A stretch of 64,000 bases of DNA from Paracoccus fistulariae (GCF_028553785.1 NZ_CP067136.1:1240001-1304000), one strand, 5' to 3'. Shown: positions 19,043 to 27,979, counted from the stretch's first letter. A program made the numbers and translations. Notes: generated from the sequence alone by a model not told the origin.

Positions 19043-20902
19043 ATGCGAATCTTCAAAATCCTTAACAAATGCGCGACCGGACGTGTTTTTACATATCTGG
19101 CGCTGGCGCTGGCGGGTGTTGCATCAATGCCGCTGACAACCCTTGCCGATCCCGCGCATGGCATTGCAATGTATGGAAAACCTGCTCTGGAATCGGGCTT
19201 CGAATCCCTGCCCTACGCGAATCCCGATGCCCCGAAAGGCGGCACGATTCGCCTGGCTGAACCCGGCAGCTTCGATTCCCTCAAACCATGGGTGTTAAAG
19301 GGCAACGCGGCCTGGGGCGTCGGCGTGCATGTGGCCGAGTCGCTGATGTATCGCTCTATTGATGAGCCTTTTACGCTTTACGGTCTTCTGGCCGAATCCG
19401 TCGAGACGGATGAGAATCGCCAGTGGGTTGAATTCACCCTCCGCCCCGAGGCGCGGTTTTCCGATGGCAGCCCGGTCACGGTCGAGGACGTGATGTGGTC
19501 CTATGAAACCCTGGGGACGCAGGGGCATCCGCGCTATCACGGTGTCTGGTCCAAGGTCGAGACGATGGAACAGACCGGCCCGCGCAGCCTCCGGTTCACC
19601 TTCAACACCGATGACCGCGAACTGGCCATGCTGCTGGGCATGCGCCCGATTCTGAAAAAGGCGCAATGGCAGGGCAAGGATTTCGCGCAATCGGGGCTGG
19701 AAGTGCCCATCGGCTCGGGCGCCTATGTGATCGATCAGGTCGATCCCGGCCGCTCGATCACCTTCCGGCGCAATCCCGATTACTGGGGCAAGGATCTGCC
19801 GGTGAATCGCGGGCAGCATAATTTCGACGCCATCCGCTACGACTATTACGGCGATGCCAATGCCATGTTCGAGGCCTTCAAGGCAGGCGAGGCCGATATC
19901 TGGCGCGAATTGTCCCCGCAGAAATGGGAGACGCAATATGACTTTCCCCGCGCGAAGCAGGGCGAGGTCGTCAAGACCGAGATCCCGAACCAGCGCCCCT
20001 CGGGCATCATCGGTCTGGTGATGAACACCCGCCACCCGCTTTTTGCCGACTGGCGCGTGCGCGAAGCGATGATCGAGGCGTTCAATTTCCAGTTCATCAA
20101 CGCCACGCTGAATGCCGGGAAAGAACCGCGGATCACCTCTTATTTCTCGAATTCGGATCTGGCGATGCAGCCCGGCCCTGCCGAAGGCCGCGTGGCCGAC
20201 CTGTTGCGCCCCTTTGCCGATGACCTGCTGCCAGGCACGATCGAAGGTTACAGCCTGCCCAGGGGTGCCGAGGGTCCGATTGACCGCAAGGGCATGCGCC
20301 GCGCCATGGAACTGCTGGAACAGGCGGGCTGGACCATTCAGGACGGCAGGCTGCGCGATGCCGCAGGCAATCCCTTCCGCTTCGAGATCCTGCTGAACCA
20401 GTCGGGCACCGCCATGCGGACCTCATCCGAGACGCAGCAGATCGCCGATCTGTTCATCGATGGCCTGCGGCGTCTGGGCATCGAGGCCCGCGTCTCGCTG
20501 CTGGATTCCGCGCAATATATCGAACGCACCCGGAATTTTCAGTTCGACATGGCCTGGTATGAACGCGCCCTGTCGCTGTCGCCCGGCAATGAACAGATGC
20601 TCTATTGGGGCAGCGCGGCCGCAGATCAGCCGGGCAGCCGCAACTGGATGGGGATGAAAAGCCACGCCGCCGAAACGATCATCACCGAGATCGTGAATTC
20701 CAAAACTCCCGAAGATTTTACTTCTGCCGTCAGGGCCCTGGATCGTGTGCTGACAGCGGGTCGGTATGTGATCCCGATCAGTTTCTCGCCGACGTCACGT
20801 CTGGCCCATTCGTCAAAGCTGCTCTATCCTGTTGGCCGCACACCCTTATACGGAGATTGGCCGGGCTTCATGCCCGAGCTGTGGTGGCAGGAGGCAGAGT
20901 GA
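19043..20902 (+). CDS. Extracellular solute-binding protein family 5 (YejA-like peptide binder)
   Basis: A 619-residue periplasmic binding protein for peptides. The amino end is a signal peptide (hydrophobic FTYLALALAGVASM, ending near LADPAHG). The mature chain opens with HGIAMYGKPALESGFESLPY and NPDAPKGGTIRL, hallmarks of the YejA subgroup, and has the SBP_bac_5 pattern (FTLRPEARFSDGSPVTVEDV; GSGAYVIDQVDPGRSITFRRNPDYWG). No permease or ATPase gene follows, so it must work with a transporter encoded elsewhere. Its stop overlaps the ATG of the entericidin gene by one base (TGATG). Confidence 0.92.
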   Translation: MRIFKILNKCATGRVFTYLALALAGVASMPLTTLADPAHGIAMYGKPALESGFESLPYANPDAPKGGTIRLAEPGSFDSLKPWVLKGNAAWGVGVHVAESLMYRSIDEPFTLYGLLAESVETDENRQWVEFTLRPEARFSDGSPVTVEDVMWSYETLGTQGHPRYHGVWSKVETMEQTGPRSLRFTFNTDDRELAMLLGMRPILKKAQWQGKDFAQSGLEVPIGSGAYVIDQVDPGRSITFRRNPDYWGKDLPVNRGQHNFDAIRYDYYGDANAMFEAFKAGEADIWRELSPQKWETQYDFPRAKQGEVVKTEIPNQRPSGIIGLVMNTRHPLFADWRVREAMIEAFNFQFINATLNAGKEPRITSYFSNSDLAMQPGPAEGRVADLLRPFADDLLPGTIEGYSLPRGAEGPIDRKGMRRAMELLEQAGWTIQDGRLRDAAGNPFRFEILLNQSGTAMRTSSETQQIADLFIDGLRRLGIEARVSLLDSAQYIERTRNFQFDMAWYERALSLSPGNEQMLYWGSAAADQPGSRNWMGMKSHAAETIITEIVNSKTPEDFTSAVRALDRVLTAGRYVIPISFSPTSRLAHSSKLLYPVGRTPLYGDWPGFMPELWWQEAE

Positions 20903-21033
20903 TGAAAATAGTGATCGGCGCAATCATTGCCTGCGCCCTTTTGGCCGGATGCAATACGGTCGCTGGCGTAGGTGAAGACATTACCGGGATGGCCACATGG
21001 GCCCAGACCGGATTGGGAGGGAGAACCTACTGA
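20902..21033 (+). CDS. Entericidin-like small lipoprotein
   Basis: A 43-residue lipoprotein. The lipobox LLAGC places the lipidated cysteine at residue 17, followed by NTVAGVGEDITGMA, the typical entericidin A/B stretch. In E. coli entericidins are a toxin/antidote pair of cell-envelope lipoproteins linked to stress and stationary phase; here only one is present. The gene overlaps both neighbours by one base (TGATG at each end), a strong sign of translational coupling with the peptide-binding protein and the CsbD-like protein. Confidence 0.85.
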   Translation: MKIVIGAIIACALLAGCNTVAGVGEDITGMATWAQTGLGGRTY

Positions 21034-21371
21034 TGAAGTGGCACCACGTCGAAGAAAACTGGCCCGCCTTTTACGAGGCGATCCAGGAAAAATGGCCTGA
21101 TGTCGATGAAACCGAACTGGATGACATCGGCGGCGACCAGCGTGCCTTTATCAAGTATCTTGTTGACGTGACCGGGCAGGACAATGCCGAAGTCAAGGAA
21201 GAGCTGCGCGAATGGCTGCGCGGCGAAATCCCGTCGGATGTCGTGATGGATCCCATTCACGACAATCATTCCATCGCGCTCAGTTCGAAATATGTCGGCG
21301 AGGGCGAAGACGAATATGACGACGACGCCCGTTTCGGTCAGGATGACGACGTTCGCAATGACGGCGACTGA
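21033..21371 (+). CDS. CsbD/YjbJ-like acidic stress protein
   Basis: A 112-residue, strongly acidic cytoplasmic protein. The first 60 residues follow the CsbD/YjbJ pattern: MKWHHVEENWPAFYEAIQEKW, DDIGGDQRAFIKYLVDVTG and EVKEELREWL, with tryptophans at the family spacing. The carboxy third (EGEDEYDDDARFGQDDDV) is an Asp/Glu-rich tail that ordinary CsbD proteins lack. CsbD members are general-stress proteins with no known activity. The ATG at 21033 overlaps the entericidin stop by one base. Assignment to CsbD is by pattern and moderately certain. Confidence 0.7.
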   Translation: MKWHHVEENWPAFYEAIQEKWPDVDETELDDIGGDQRAFIKYLVDVTGQDNAEVKEELREWLRGEIPSDVVMDPIHDNHSIALSSKYVGEGEDEYDDDARFGQDDDVRNDGD

Positions 21372-21704
21372 TCCGGTGTGATACCGGCGGGACAGACCGG
21401 ACCTGTCCCGCCCCCACTGCATGATCCCCGCCCTGATCAGCCAGATCGCTTTCTCAATCGTGCGCGGCCGATTGGGCCGTTTTCCCTTGCCTGCAGATGG
21501 CCATCGCATCCGGGTCTGTCAGGCCGCAATCTCGCGCCCGTGAGAATGGCTCGCAAGATCCTTGCGAACCCGTCTCAACTGGCGGAAAAACCTGCGCATT
21601 TCCGCCGAATCCTGCCCAAAACACGTCGCGCGGCGGTTGAGATTCACATCCCGATCTGCCAGATCGTGGCCTCTTGCAGCGCCACGTGCCAAAGGCCCAC
21701 GCCC
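21372..21704. other. Intergenic region with a strong hairpin
   Basis: A 333-base gap between the CsbD-like gene and the CDF transporter. GGCGGGACAG (21386-21395) pairs perfectly with CTGTCCCGCC (21403-21412) across a seven-base loop fourteen bases after the CsbD-like stop; there is no T run, so it is a weak terminator or mRNA 3' end. The remaining 290 bases stay open in the frame of the CDF gene but encode nothing similar to that family, and I see no other gene. Confidence 0.55.
21386..21412 (+). terminator. Stem-loop after CsbD-like gene
   Basis: Ten-pair perfect stem (21386-21395 with 21403-21412) and seven-base loop just after the stop at 21371. Lack of a downstream T run lowers confidence that it terminates alone. 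Confidence 0.45.
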
Positions 21705-22595
21705 ATGTCAGTCACGATCAGGATCGCAATCGGAAGCATCTTTGTCGGACTGATCGTGCTGGCGCTGAAGACGCTGGCATGGTGGCTGACGGGTTCTGTC
21801 GCGCTGCTGTCGGATGCGATGGAAAGCACGGTGAATGTGGCGACGGCCATTGCCGCGCTGATTGCAATCCGGGTGGCCGCCAAGCCCGCAGATCACGGCC
21901 ATCCCTATGGGCATCACAAGGCCGAATTCTTCAGTGCCGTGCTGGAAGGGGTGATGATCATCATCGCCGCGCTGCTGATCCTGCGCGAATCCTATCACGG
22001 CTTCATGGAGCCGCAATTGCCCGACGCGCCCCTGCCCGGCCTGTTGATCAATGCGGCGGCGGGCGGGCTGAACGCACTGTGGTGCGGGCTGCTGCTGCGG
22101 CAGGGACGGCGGCTGAAATCCCCGGCTCTTGTCGCGGATGGGCGGCACCTGCTGGCCGATGTGATCACCTCGGGCGGGGTGCTGCTGGGCCTTGTCCTGG
22201 CGATTGCGACGGGATGGGCGATCCTTGATCCGCTGCTGGCCGCCATCGTGGCGCTGAATATCCTGTGGTCGGGATGGAAGCTGATGGTCGCATCGCTGTC
22301 GGGCCTGATGGACGAGGCCGTGCCCGAATCCAGCCTGACCGCGATCCGCGACACCATCTCCGATCACGCCACCGGCGCCATCGAGGTGCATGACCTGCGC
22401 ACCCGCCACGCGGGCAGCGTCACCTTTATTGATTTCCACCTGGTCGTGGACGGACAGACGACGGTCGAGCATGCCCATCAGATCTGCGACCGGATCGAGG
22501 CGGCGCTGAAATCCCGCCTGCCCGAAGCGCAGATCACCATCCATGTCGAGCCCGAGGATATGGCCAAGCACAGCGGCGTGCTGGTACTGGACTAA
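21705..22595 (+). CDS. Cation diffusion facilitator family transporter
   Basis: A 296-residue inner-membrane divalent metal/proton antiporter, usually exporting zinc, iron, cobalt or manganese. Six hydrophobic segments are followed by a soluble carboxy domain (from about residue 205). Metal-site residues of the family are seen in LLSDAMESTVNV (TM2), HGHPYGHHKAEF (loop) and VADGRHLLADVITSG (TM5 HxxxD). The carboxy domain with DLRTRHAGSVTFIDFHLVVDG and ITIHVEPED is typical. The start ATG 21705 follows AAAGG and begins the first helix. Metal specificity cannot be stated. Confidence 0.92.
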   Translation: MSVTIRIAIGSIFVGLIVLALKTLAWWLTGSVALLSDAMESTVNVATAIAALIAIRVAAKPADHGHPYGHHKAEFFSAVLEGVMIIIAALLILRESYHGFMEPQLPDAPLPGLLINAAAGGLNALWCGLLLRQGRRLKSPALVADGRHLLADVITSGGVLLGLVLAIATGWAILDPLLAAIVALNILWSGWKLMVASLSGLMDEAVPESSLTAIRDTISDHATGAIEVHDLRTRHAGSVTFIDFHLVVDGQTTVEHAHQICDRIEAALKSRLPEAQITIHVEPEDMAKHSGVLVLD

Positions 22596-22604
22596 GACCC
22601 GCGA

Positions 22605-23390
22605 TCAGGCGGCCAGGCGGATCCAGACAGGCACGTGGTCGCTGGGCTTTTCCCCGGCCCTCGCGTCCTTGTCGACGCCCACATCGACCATCAGATCGGC
22701 GGCCTGTGGCGACAGCAGCAGATGGTCGATACGAATGCCGTCATCCTTGTTCCACGCGCCTGCCTGATAATCCCAGAAGGTAAAGGGTCCGCGCATAGCC
22801 CACGGATCGCGCAGGCGCACGGCATCGATCCAGCCCGCCCATTCGATCCGGCGCAGGGCCGCGCGGCTTTTGGGACGGAACAGCGCGTCATCGGTCCAGT
22901 TCTGCGGATTGGCGGCATCGCGCGGCTCGGGGATGACATTGTAATCGCCCAGCATCACCACCGGCATCTCACTGGCCCGCAGTTCTGCGGCGCGGGCGGC
23001 CAGACGCTCCATCCAGGCCAGCTTGTAGTCGTATTTCGGCCCCGGCGCGGGATTGCCATTGGGCAGATACAGCCCCGCTATCCTGACGGCCTGATCGCCG
23101 ATCACCGTCGCCTCGATATAGCGGGCCTGCTCATCGCTGTCGTCGCCGGGCAGGCCGCGCATGATATCCTCGAGCGGCAGCCGGGACAGGATCGCGACGC
23201 CGTTGAAACCCTTCTGGCCATGCGTCTCGACCGTCCAGCCCAGATCCTCGAAATGCGCGCGCGGGAAATTCTCATCGACCGACTTGATTTCCTGCAGCAC
23301 GACGACATCGGCATCCGATCCCGCCAGCCAGTCGGTCAGCGCCTGAATCCGGGCCTTGATGCCGTTGATATTGAATGTCGCGATTTTCAT
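22605..23390 (-). CDS. xthA: Exodeoxyribonuclease III / AP endonuclease
   Basis: Repairs abasic sites and trims 3' ends of DNA. The 261-residue protein begins MKIATFNINGIKAR, has the metal ligand Glu in LQEIKSVDENFP, the VAILSR strand, the GDYNVIPEPRD loop and the closing KPSDHVPVWIRL with the catalytic Asp-His. These match the XthA family closely. It is convergent with the CDF gene and divergent from a hypothetical exported protein. Confidence 0.96.
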   Translation of the reverse strand: MKIATFNINGIKARIQALTDWLAGSDADVVVLQEIKSVDENFPRAHFEDLGWTVETHGQKGFNGVAILSRLPLEDIMRGLPGDDSDEQARYIEATVIGDQAVRIAGLYLPNGNPAPGPKYDYKLAWMERLAARAAELRASEMPVVMLGDYNVIPEPRDAANPQNWTDDALFRPKSRAALRRIEWAGWIDAVRLRDPWAMRGPFTFWDYQAGAWNKDDGIRIDHLLLSPQAADLMVDVGVDKDARAGEKPSDHVPVWIRLAA

Positions 23391-23486
23391 GACGGTATCT
23401 TTATCAGCGCAAGGCGGATTGGCAACCGATGCCGGGCTGACCTTTGGCGCAATTCGTCCTATTCTGACAGTGGATAGGATAGGCTG

Positions 23487-24083
23487 ATGTATCGATTTCT
23501 TCTTGCCCTGCTATTGTCGCTGGCCGTCGCCCCGCCCGGGCTGGCGCAAGAGCGTCCGCGTGCCGGTCTGATGTGGAACCGCAGCGGCCTGCCCGCGACG
23601 CTGCCGCTGGTGGTCAAGACCTTTCCCGGCAAGGATTACCTGATCCAGATCGCCGATACGGACAGCGATCAGGCGGTGATGACGGGCTATATCCACGGCG
23701 GCAAGACCTTTCGCCTGCTGGTCCCGCCGGGCCGCTGGGCGATCCGCTTTGCCCATGGCCGCGACTGGCAGGGCGAAGACCAGCTGTTCGGGGATGCGAC
23801 CGAATGGACCTATATGCCAGAGCCGCTGGAATTTGGCGCGGGCATGACCCGGCGGCGCGGCCATGTGATCACCCTGATCGAGCGGAACGGCAAGATGCGC
23901 GTGGCCCAGATCCGGCGGCAGGATCAGTGTCAGATGGCAAGCCTGAACAGGATCCTGCGCGGGTGGGAGGGCGCAAACCGGGAAATCGCCTCGTTGCTTG
24001 CGGGCAATGGTCAGGGCGAGTTCTGGGGCGAATTGCGCTATCTGGAACCCGACCGGGCGCTGCGCGAAATCGTCTGCGGCTAA
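23487..24083 (+). CDS. Hypothetical exported protein
   Basis: A 198-residue protein with a clear signal peptide (MYRFLLALLLSLAVAPPGLAQ). The mature part has many aromatic residues and short strands (LMWNRSGLPATLPLVVKTFPG, GKTFRLLVPPGRWAIRF, TEWTYMPEPLEFGAG) that suggest a beta-sandwich, and two cysteines (DQCQMA and the penultimate residue) that may form a disulfide. I recognise no family. It is convergent with erpA, five bases away. Confidence 0.72.
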   Translation: MYRFLLALLLSLAVAPPGLAQERPRAGLMWNRSGLPATLPLVVKTFPGKDYLIQIADTDSDQAVMTGYIHGGKTFRLLVPPGRWAIRFAHGRDWQGEDQLFGDATEWTYMPEPLEFGAGMTRRRGHVITLIERNGKMRVAQIRRQDQCQMASLNRILRGWEGANREIASLLAGNGQGEFWGELRYLEPDRALREIVCG

Positions 24084-24087
24084 GGGA

Positions 24088-24411
24088 TCAGATCGAAAAG
24101 GAGGTCCCGCAGCCGCAGCTTGATGAGGCATTGGGATTGTCGATCACGAAACGCGCGCCGATCAGCTCATCGGAAAAATCGATCACCGCGCCCGCCAGAT
24201 AGGGCAGCGAGACCGGATCGACCACCACCCGCTGACCGCCACCTTCCAGCACCAGATCGTCGGATTCGGGGTCGTCGAAACGGATATCGTATTGGAACCC
24301 CGAACAGCCACCGCCCGCGACCGCGACCCGCAGGGGGCGCGTTTCGCCGTTTTCGCTGATCTCCGCCAGCCGGGCAAAGGCTCGTTCGGTTACTTTCGGA
24401 GGCAAGTTCAT
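24088..24411 (-). CDS. erpA: Iron-sulfur cluster insertion protein (ErpA/IscA type)
   Basis: A-type carrier that passes Fe-S clusters to target enzymes. The 107-residue protein has the three conserved cysteines: Cys36 in GGGCSGFQY and Cys99 and Cys101 in SSCGCGTSF. The ATG at 24411 opens MNLPPKVTERA, the family start; the longer frame upstream is not similar. It is divergent from dgt with a 78-base shared upstream region. No isc or suf genes lie nearby, consistent with a stand-alone ErpA. Confidence 0.92.
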   Translation of the reverse strand: MNLPPKVTERAFARLAEISENGETRPLRVAVAGGGCSGFQYDIRFDDPESDDLVLEGGGQRVVVDPVSLPYLAGAVIDFSDELIGARFVIDNPNASSSCGCGTSFSI

Positions 24412-24489
24412 GGGGCGTTCCCGTTTTCGTCTGTGGATAAGGAATATAGGTTCCACCGGCATGTCCCGCAAGGAAGGCTTTGCCCGCCC

Positions 24490-25650
24490 GTGTCCTCATT
24501 CGCCCCCTATGCCTGCCATCCCGATGACAGCCGCGGTCGGCTGCATGCCGAACAACTGTCGACCTTCCGCTCTCCGTGGCAGCGCGACCGGGACAGGATC
24601 ATCCATTCCAGCGCCTTTCGGCGGCTGAAGCACAAGACGCAGGTCTTTGTCGAGCAAGAGGGCGACGCCTATCGCGGCGATTACTTTCGCACCCGCCTGA
24701 CACATACGGTCGAGGTCGCGCAGGTCGCCCGCACCATTGCCGGGGCGCTGAACCTGAATACCGATCTGGCCGAGTCGGTGGCGCTGGCCCATGATCTGGG
24801 CCACCCTCCCTTTGGCCATACCGGCGAGGACGCCCTTGCGGCGCTGATGGCCCCCTATGGCGGCTTTGACCATAACGCCCAGGCGCTGCGCATCGTCACC
24901 CGGCTGGAACGGCATTACGCCGATTTCGACGGGCTGAACCTGACATGGGAAAGCCTTGAGGGCATCGCCAAGCATAATGGCCCGGTTCTGGGTCCCCTAC
25001 CCTATGCGCTGGCCGAGGTGAATGCCGAATGGGATCTGGAGCTGCACACCAATGCCAGCGCCGAGGCGCAGGTCGCCGCCGTGGCCGATGACGTCGCCTA
25101 TAACCATCACGATCTGCATGACGGGTTGCGCGCGGGCCTGTTTACCGAAGACGATCTGGCCGAGCTGCCCGTCGTCGGCCCCGCCTTTGCCGAGGTCGAT
25201 GACCGCCACCCCGGGCTGGACCCCGACCGCCGCCGGCACGAGGCGCTGCGCCGCGTCTTTGGCGTCATGGTCGAGGATGTCATCGCCGTCGCCCAGAACC
25301 GCCTGCTGAGCCTGCAACCGGCCTCGGCCCAGGATATCCGCGATATGGACGGCCCGATCATCCGGTTTTCCAAGCCGCTTTATCAGAATATCAAGGCCAT
25401 CAAGTCGTTCCTCTTTGCGCGCATGTACCGCGCGCCCTCGGTCGTGGATGAGCGGGTTCGCGTCACGGCGATGTTGAATGACCTGTTCCCGCTGTTCCTG
25501 AACGATCCGGCGCAGATGCCCGGTGACTGGGGCGCAGAGGCCACGGACGCCCCCGATAAAACCCGCCGGGCGCGGATCGTGCTGGACTATGTCGCGGGCA
25601 TGACCGACCGCTATGCCATCGCGGAACATCAGCGCCTGCTGGGACTTTGA
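24490..25650 (+). CDS. dgt: Deoxyguanosinetriphosphate triphosphohydrolase-like protein
   Basis: HD-domain dNTP triphosphohydrolase of 386 residues that releases deoxynucleosides and triphosphate. The HD metal site is seen in RLTHTVEVAQVAR and ALAHDLGHPPFGHTGE; AYNHHDLHDGL (from AYNHHDL near residue 200) and the carboxy-terminal GMTDRYAI also fit. I choose GTG 24490 (xSSFAPYACHPDDSRGR) behind AAGGAAGG because this is where family similarity begins; the frame upstream runs through the erpA promoter. Size fits the shorter alphaproteobacterial type. Confidence 0.92.
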   Translation: MSSFAPYACHPDDSRGRLHAEQLSTFRSPWQRDRDRIIHSSAFRRLKHKTQVFVEQEGDAYRGDYFRTRLTHTVEVAQVARTIAGALNLNTDLAESVALAHDLGHPPFGHTGEDALAALMAPYGGFDHNAQALRIVTRLERHYADFDGLNLTWESLEGIAKHNGPVLGPLPYALAEVNAEWDLELHTNASAEAQVAAVADDVAYNHHDLHDGLRAGLFTEDDLAELPVVGPAFAEVDDRHPGLDPDRRRHEALRRVFGVMVEDVIAVAQNRLLSLQPASAQDIRDMDGPIIRFSKPLYQNIKAIKSFLFARMYRAPSVVDERVRVTAMLNDLFPLFLNDPAQMPGDWGAEATDAPDKTRRARIVLDYVAGMTDRYAIAEHQRLLGL

Positions 25651-25750
25651 CCGCCTGACAGCGCGATCCGATTTTTTCGCGGATGGCGAAACCGCGGCAA
25701 GCGGGCCGCGTTGTACCTGCTGACAATCTCATCTGACAGGAGGTACGATT

Positions 25751-26179
25751 ATGGCAGGTATCACGCGCAAGGGTTCAGCCAAGTGGCATGGCAGCATCAA
25801 AGAGGGCACGGCCAGCGTGTCAACGCAGTCGGGCGCCCTGTCGGATCAACCCTACGGGTTCAATACCCGCTTTGAAGACAAGCCCGGCACCAATCCCGAA
25901 GAGCTGATCGGGGCTGCACATGCTTCGTGCTTTTCGATGGCACTGTCGCTGATGATGACCGAAGCCGGGATCGGCGGGATCGAGATCGAGACGACCTCGG
26001 CCGTCACGCTGGAACAGGATGGTGAGGGCTTCACCGTGACCAAGGTGCATCTGACCACCAAGGTGTCCGGCGATGGCGACAAGGCCAAGATCGAGGAGCT
26101 GACCCAGCAAGCCAAGGCAGGCTGCCCGATCTCGAAGCTGATGAAGGCCGAAATCACGATGGATGCCACCGTCGCCTGA
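25751..26179 (+). CDS. osmC: OsmC family peroxiredoxin
   Basis: Thiol peroxidase that reduces organic hydroperoxides. The 142 residues carry the two reactive cysteines of the Ohr/OsmC family, Cys60 in GAAHASCFSMALS and Cys125 in KAGCPISKL. The amino end ITRKGSAKWHGSIKEGTASV is of the OsmC branch. A perfect AGGAGGT site lies before ATG 25751. A structured region and terminator follow it. Confidence 0.94.
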   Translation: MAGITRKGSAKWHGSIKEGTASVSTQSGALSDQPYGFNTRFEDKPGTNPEELIGAAHASCFSMALSLMMTEAGIGGIEIETTSAVTLEQDGEGFTVTKVHLTTKVSGDGDKAKIEELTQQAKAGCPISKLMKAEITMDATVA

Positions 26180-26191
26180 CCACGCCCCCCC

Positions 26192-26279
26192 ATACCAGAT
26201 CGGACCAACACCCCCAGAGGTTTCCCCGCAAGGCCCCTGTGGTCGTGAAACCCTCTGATACGGTTTCGATCTGGTGTAT
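26192..26279 (+). other. Structured RNA element downstream of osmC
   Basis: Two nested helices can be drawn. The outer joins 26192-26202 (ATACCAGATCG) with 26267-26277 in eleven consecutive pairs including one G-U. The inner joins 26215-26224 (CAGAGGTTTC) with 26247-26257 in ten pairs and one bulged C. A small G/C hairpin fits the apex. The element lies 12 bases after the osmC stop and just before the terminator. It might be a 3' UTR structure, a processed small RNA, or a two-way terminator with prfC on the other strand. I cannot match it to a known RNA family. Confidence 0.45.
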
Positions 26280-26280
26280 T

Positions 26281-26317
26281 AACCCGCCATGACACGCGTC
26301 GTGGCGGGTTCTTTCTT
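26281..26317 (+). terminator. Intrinsic terminator after osmC
   Basis: AACCCGCCA (26281-26289) pairs perfectly with TGGCGGGTT (26302-26310), followed by CTTTCTT. It may also act on prfC transcripts from the other strand, but no T run is present on that side. Confidence 0.7.
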
Positions 26318-26341
26318 GCGCGCGGCAGGGATCGCGGCGCG

Positions 26342-27937
26342 TTAGACCATCATTTCCTTGGTCGCGGTCAGGGTGACGTCGGGATAGTCACGCTCGACCC
26401 GGTCGATATCCCATTGCAGACGCGTCAGGTACACCAGATCGCCGTCGTGATCATGTGCCAGATGTCCTTTATTGGCATTGGCAAAGGCATCGACCTTGTC
26501 CTTGGGGCCATTGACCCAACGGGCGCTGGTGAACTGGCTGGGTTCGAAGCGGACGGGGATGCCGTATTCCAGCTCGATCCGGCTGGCCAGAACCTCGAAT
26601 TGCAGGGCGCCGACAACGCCGACGATGAAGCCGGACCCGATCGAGGGCTTGAACACCTTGGCCGCGCCCTCTTCGGCGAATTGCATCAGCGCCTTTTCCA
26701 GATGCTTGGCCTTCATCGGGTCGGTCGCGCGCACCGATTGCAGCAATTCCGGCGCGAAAGAGGGGATGCCGGTAAAGCGCAGCGCCTCGCCCTCGGTCAG
26801 CGCGTCGCCGATGCGCAGCTGCCCGTGGTTCGGGATCCCGATGATATCGCCGGCCCAGGCCTCTTCGGCCAGTTCACGGTCGGCGGCCAGAAACAGCACC
26901 GGGTTCGACACCGCCATCGGCTTTTTCGACCGCACATGCAGCAGCTTCATCCCACGCTCGAAATGGCCCGAGGCCAGACGCACGAAGGCGACCCGGTCGC
27001 GATGCTTGGGGTCCATATTCGCCTGAACCTTGAAAACGAAGCCGGTGACGTTCTTTTCCTCGGGCGCGATTTCGCGGTCGGCGCTGTTTTGCGGCTGCGG
27101 CTCGGGGCCGAATGTCGCAATGCCCTTCATCAGCTCGCGCACGCCGAAACTGTTGATGGCGCTGCCGAACCAGATCGGGGTCATATGCCCCTCAAGCACC
27201 GATTTCCGGTCAAAGGCGGGCAGCAATTCCCGCGCCATCTCGACCTCTTCACGCAGCTTTTCCAGCAGATCGGCGGGGATGTGCTGGTCAAGTTGCGGAT
27301 CGTCCAGCCCCTCGATCTTGATCGACTCGGCCACCTTGTTGCGGTCGGCGCGATCCATCAGTTCCAGACGGTCGTTCAGCATGTCATAGCAGCCGATGAA
27401 GTCGCGCCCCACCCCGATCGGCCAGCTCGCCGGCGTCACGTCGATGGCAAGGTTTTCCTGAATCTCGTCGATGATCTCGAACGTATCGCGGCTTTCGCGA
27501 TCCATCTTGTTACAGAAGGTCAGGATCGGCAGATCGCGCAGACGGCAGACCTCGAACAGCTTGCGGGTCTGGCTTTCCACGCCCTTGGCGCCGTCGATGA
27601 CCATGACCGCGGCATCCACCGCCGTCAGCGTTCGATAGGTGTCTTCGGAAAAATCGCTGTGGCCGGGCGTATCGACAAGGTTGAAGCGGTAGCTGTCGAA
27701 GTCGAAGGACATGGCCGAGGCCGAGACCGAAATCCCGCGATCCTGTTCCATCTTCATGAAGTCCGAACGGGTCCGGCGTGCCTCGCCCTTGGCGCGGACC
27801 TGACCGGCCATCTGGATGGCACCACCGTAAAGCAGGAACTTTTCGGTCAGCGTGGTCTTACCGGCGTCGGGATGCGAGATGATCGCAAAGGTCCGGCGGC
27901 GGGCGATTTCGGGTGGCAATTCGGGGCGGTTATCCAT
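26342..27937 (-). CDS. prfC: Peptide chain release factor 3
   Basis: GTPase that recycles RF1/RF2 from the ribosome after peptide release. The 531-residue protein has the G-domain motifs: P-loop SHPDAGKTTLTEK, DTPGHSDFSEDT and TFCNKMDR, and later the RF3-specific domains (PIWFGSAINSFGVRELM; FIVGVVGALQFEVL). ATG 27937 opens MDNRPELPPEIARRRTFAII and matches the family length; twelve more codons upstream are open but unlikely. Six bases of overlap-free spacing separate it from the UDG gene, which probably shares its transcript. Confidence 0.96.
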   Translation of the reverse strand: MDNRPELPPEIARRRTFAIISHPDAGKTTLTEKFLLYGGAIQMAGQVRAKGEARRTRSDFMKMEQDRGISVSASAMSFDFDSYRFNLVDTPGHSDFSEDTYRTLTAVDAAVMVIDGAKGVESQTRKLFEVCRLRDLPILTFCNKMDRESRDTFEIIDEIQENLAIDVTPASWPIGVGRDFIGCYDMLNDRLELMDRADRNKVAESIKIEGLDDPQLDQHIPADLLEKLREEVEMARELLPAFDRKSVLEGHMTPIWFGSAINSFGVRELMKGIATFGPEPQPQNSADREIAPEEKNVTGFVFKVQANMDPKHRDRVAFVRLASGHFERGMKLLHVRSKKPMAVSNPVLFLAADRELAEEAWAGDIIGIPNHGQLRIGDALTEGEALRFTGIPSFAPELLQSVRATDPMKAKHLEKALMQFAEEGAAKVFKPSIGSGFIVGVVGALQFEVLASRIELEYGIPVRFEPSQFTSARWVNGPKDKVDAFANANKGHLAHDHDGDLVYLTRLQWDIDRVERDYPDVTLTATKEMMV

Positions 27938-27979
27938 GCCCGCGCATGTAGCGCCGAACGCGGGCTTGTGCAATCGCGC

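Noticed and set aside
21378..21704. Amino-terminal extension of the CDF transporter
   Set aside because: The 109 extra codons upstream of ATG 21705 show no similarity to the family and are Pro/Arg-rich; the ATG at 21705 begins the first membrane helix.
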